64,000 bases of DNA. Origin: an uncultured Blastocatellia bacterium. Lineage in GTDB: Bacteria > Acidobacteriota > Blastocatellia > Pyrinomonadales > Pyrinomonadaceae. The stretch is from positions 1-64,000 of the forward strand of contig CAMLLD010000028.1 of assembly GCA_946480785.1 (NCBI GenBank), written 5' to 3'. Shown here one piece after another: positions 63,517 through 64,000 of this stretch. Below the pieces are notes generated by a model. That model did not search any database. It was not told the DNA's origin and saw nothing but the letters and a program-made list of their open reading frames with translations. The position numbers and the translations under genes are program-made. The first letter of the stretch is position 1. Each line of letters starts with the position of its first letter.

Positions 63517-64000
63517 ATGAAGTTGCGAATTATACAACTACTCTGCGTCCTCAGTCTCGCGTGGGTGAGTGTTATTAGTGCGGACAAAACGGACAACGAG
63601 GCGCTGTTGGCACAACCACTCACCGTGCGCTGGCGTTACGAGTCGAACGTGACACTCAATCTCACCCCCGCATTCGACAACGAACGCGTCTATCTGCCGC
63701 TCGCAGGTGGAACAATCGTCGCACTCAAAGCCAGCGACGGGCAGTTGTTTTGGCGTTCCGAAATAGGTGGCGAACTTTCCGCTTCGCCAGTTGCCGACGA
63801 AGCTTCAATTTACGTTGCGTCAGAAATAACCACACCCGACGGCGAATCGCGCGCTTCATCTGGCGCCTTGCGCGCGCTCGGCCGCGAAGGCGGCGTCACG
63901 CAATGGATGACGCCGCTCGTGAAGCCATTGCGCGGCGCGCTCGCAATCAGTGACCGCAAACTTTTCGCGGGCGGCAGCGACGGACGCGCGTACGCGTTCG
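63517..64000 (+). CDS. exported PQQ-like beta-propeller protein (partial)
   Basis: ATG 63517 opens a frame that stays open to the end of the window (161 residues). A signal peptide ([17 protein letters not shown]) is followed by WD-like repeats of the PQQ/BamB type: [55 protein letters not shown] and then [45 protein letters not shown]. The repeats fit a BamB-like or quinoprotein-like propeller. The C-terminus lies outside. It is divergent from guaA with 8 bp between the starts, so the promoters overlap coding sequence. Confidence 0.8.
   Translation, partial: MKLRIIQLLCVLSLAWVSVISADKTDNEALLAQPLTVRWRYESNVTLNLTPAFDNERVYLPLAGGTIVALKASDGQLFWRSEIGGELSASPVADEASIYVASEITTPDGESRASSGALRALGREGGVTQWMTPLVKPLRGALAISDRKLFAGGSDGRAYAF

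Overview
This window reads as a chromosomal segment of an Acidobacteriota bacterium, most likely class Blastocatellia (Pyrinomonadales-like). The strongest marker is a secreted protein of the 'VWFA-related Acidobacterial domain' type at 28158-29201. A Gram-negative envelope is implied by the LptF/LptG permease, the PEP-CTERM protein and many signal-peptide proteins. The two ends are dense, G+C-rich and house-keeping. The middle (about 31.8-48.4 kb) is looser, visibly richer in A+T, and full of fragments and orphan genes.

Layout. 0-9.2 kb: a DUF6677-like membrane gene with a small overlapping membrane gene, recO, a fused LptF-LptG permease, ahcY and metK (activated methyl cycle), a divergent S-adenosylhomocysteine-hydrolase-like dehydrogenase, and a GAF-PAS-histidine kinase. 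9.2-11.5 kb: a secreted three-FN3 protein and a SurA-N duplicated chaperone-like protein. 11.7-22.3 kb: an NtrB/NtrC-type two-component system plus a lone receiver, then a near-consensus sigma-54 promoter driving a giant (1744 aa) secreted multicopper oxidase and a YVTN-propeller protein ending in a heavy-metal-binding domain. I regard this as the best candidate for an undescribed system in the window.

22.3-29.2 kb: small secreted repeat or disordered proteins, then a long minus-strand run with a VWFA protein, a secreted amidohydrolase, twin Cys-rich peptides, a membrane thioredoxin-like protein with a single-Cys motif, and a large secreted helical protein. 29.4-31.9 kb: a YciI/DGPF protein, a zinc-ribbon membrane protein, and a seven-bladed YVTN protein with a candidate short secreted peptide upstream.

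31.9-48.4 kb is accessory: HEAT-repeat, trypsin-like protease, ankyrin, sodium:solute symporter and a three-TM protein whose core resembles the TRADD-N-associated 2TM domain of predicted immune systems, with a three-copy dispersed repeat between genes. It continues with a gene broken by two in-frame stops, an FN3 protein, a PEP-CTERM protein, an aspartyl protease-PDZ protein, a frameshifted protease flanked by inverted repeats, a transposase remnant, and a partial copy of a gene found 3.6 kb away.

48.4-64 kb returns to core genome: a KhtTU-like K+/H+ antiporter pair with a tandem universal stress protein, a LysR regulator, parBA, a bifunctional-nuclease-family gene, miaB, ssb, accA, dnaE, guaA and the start of a PQQ-propeller gene. 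Two near-identical 115-bp palindromic elements (10372-10486 and 22173-22288) lie just past stop codons in the same orientation relative to the gene they follow. No rRNA, intact tRNA or CRISPR array was seen.
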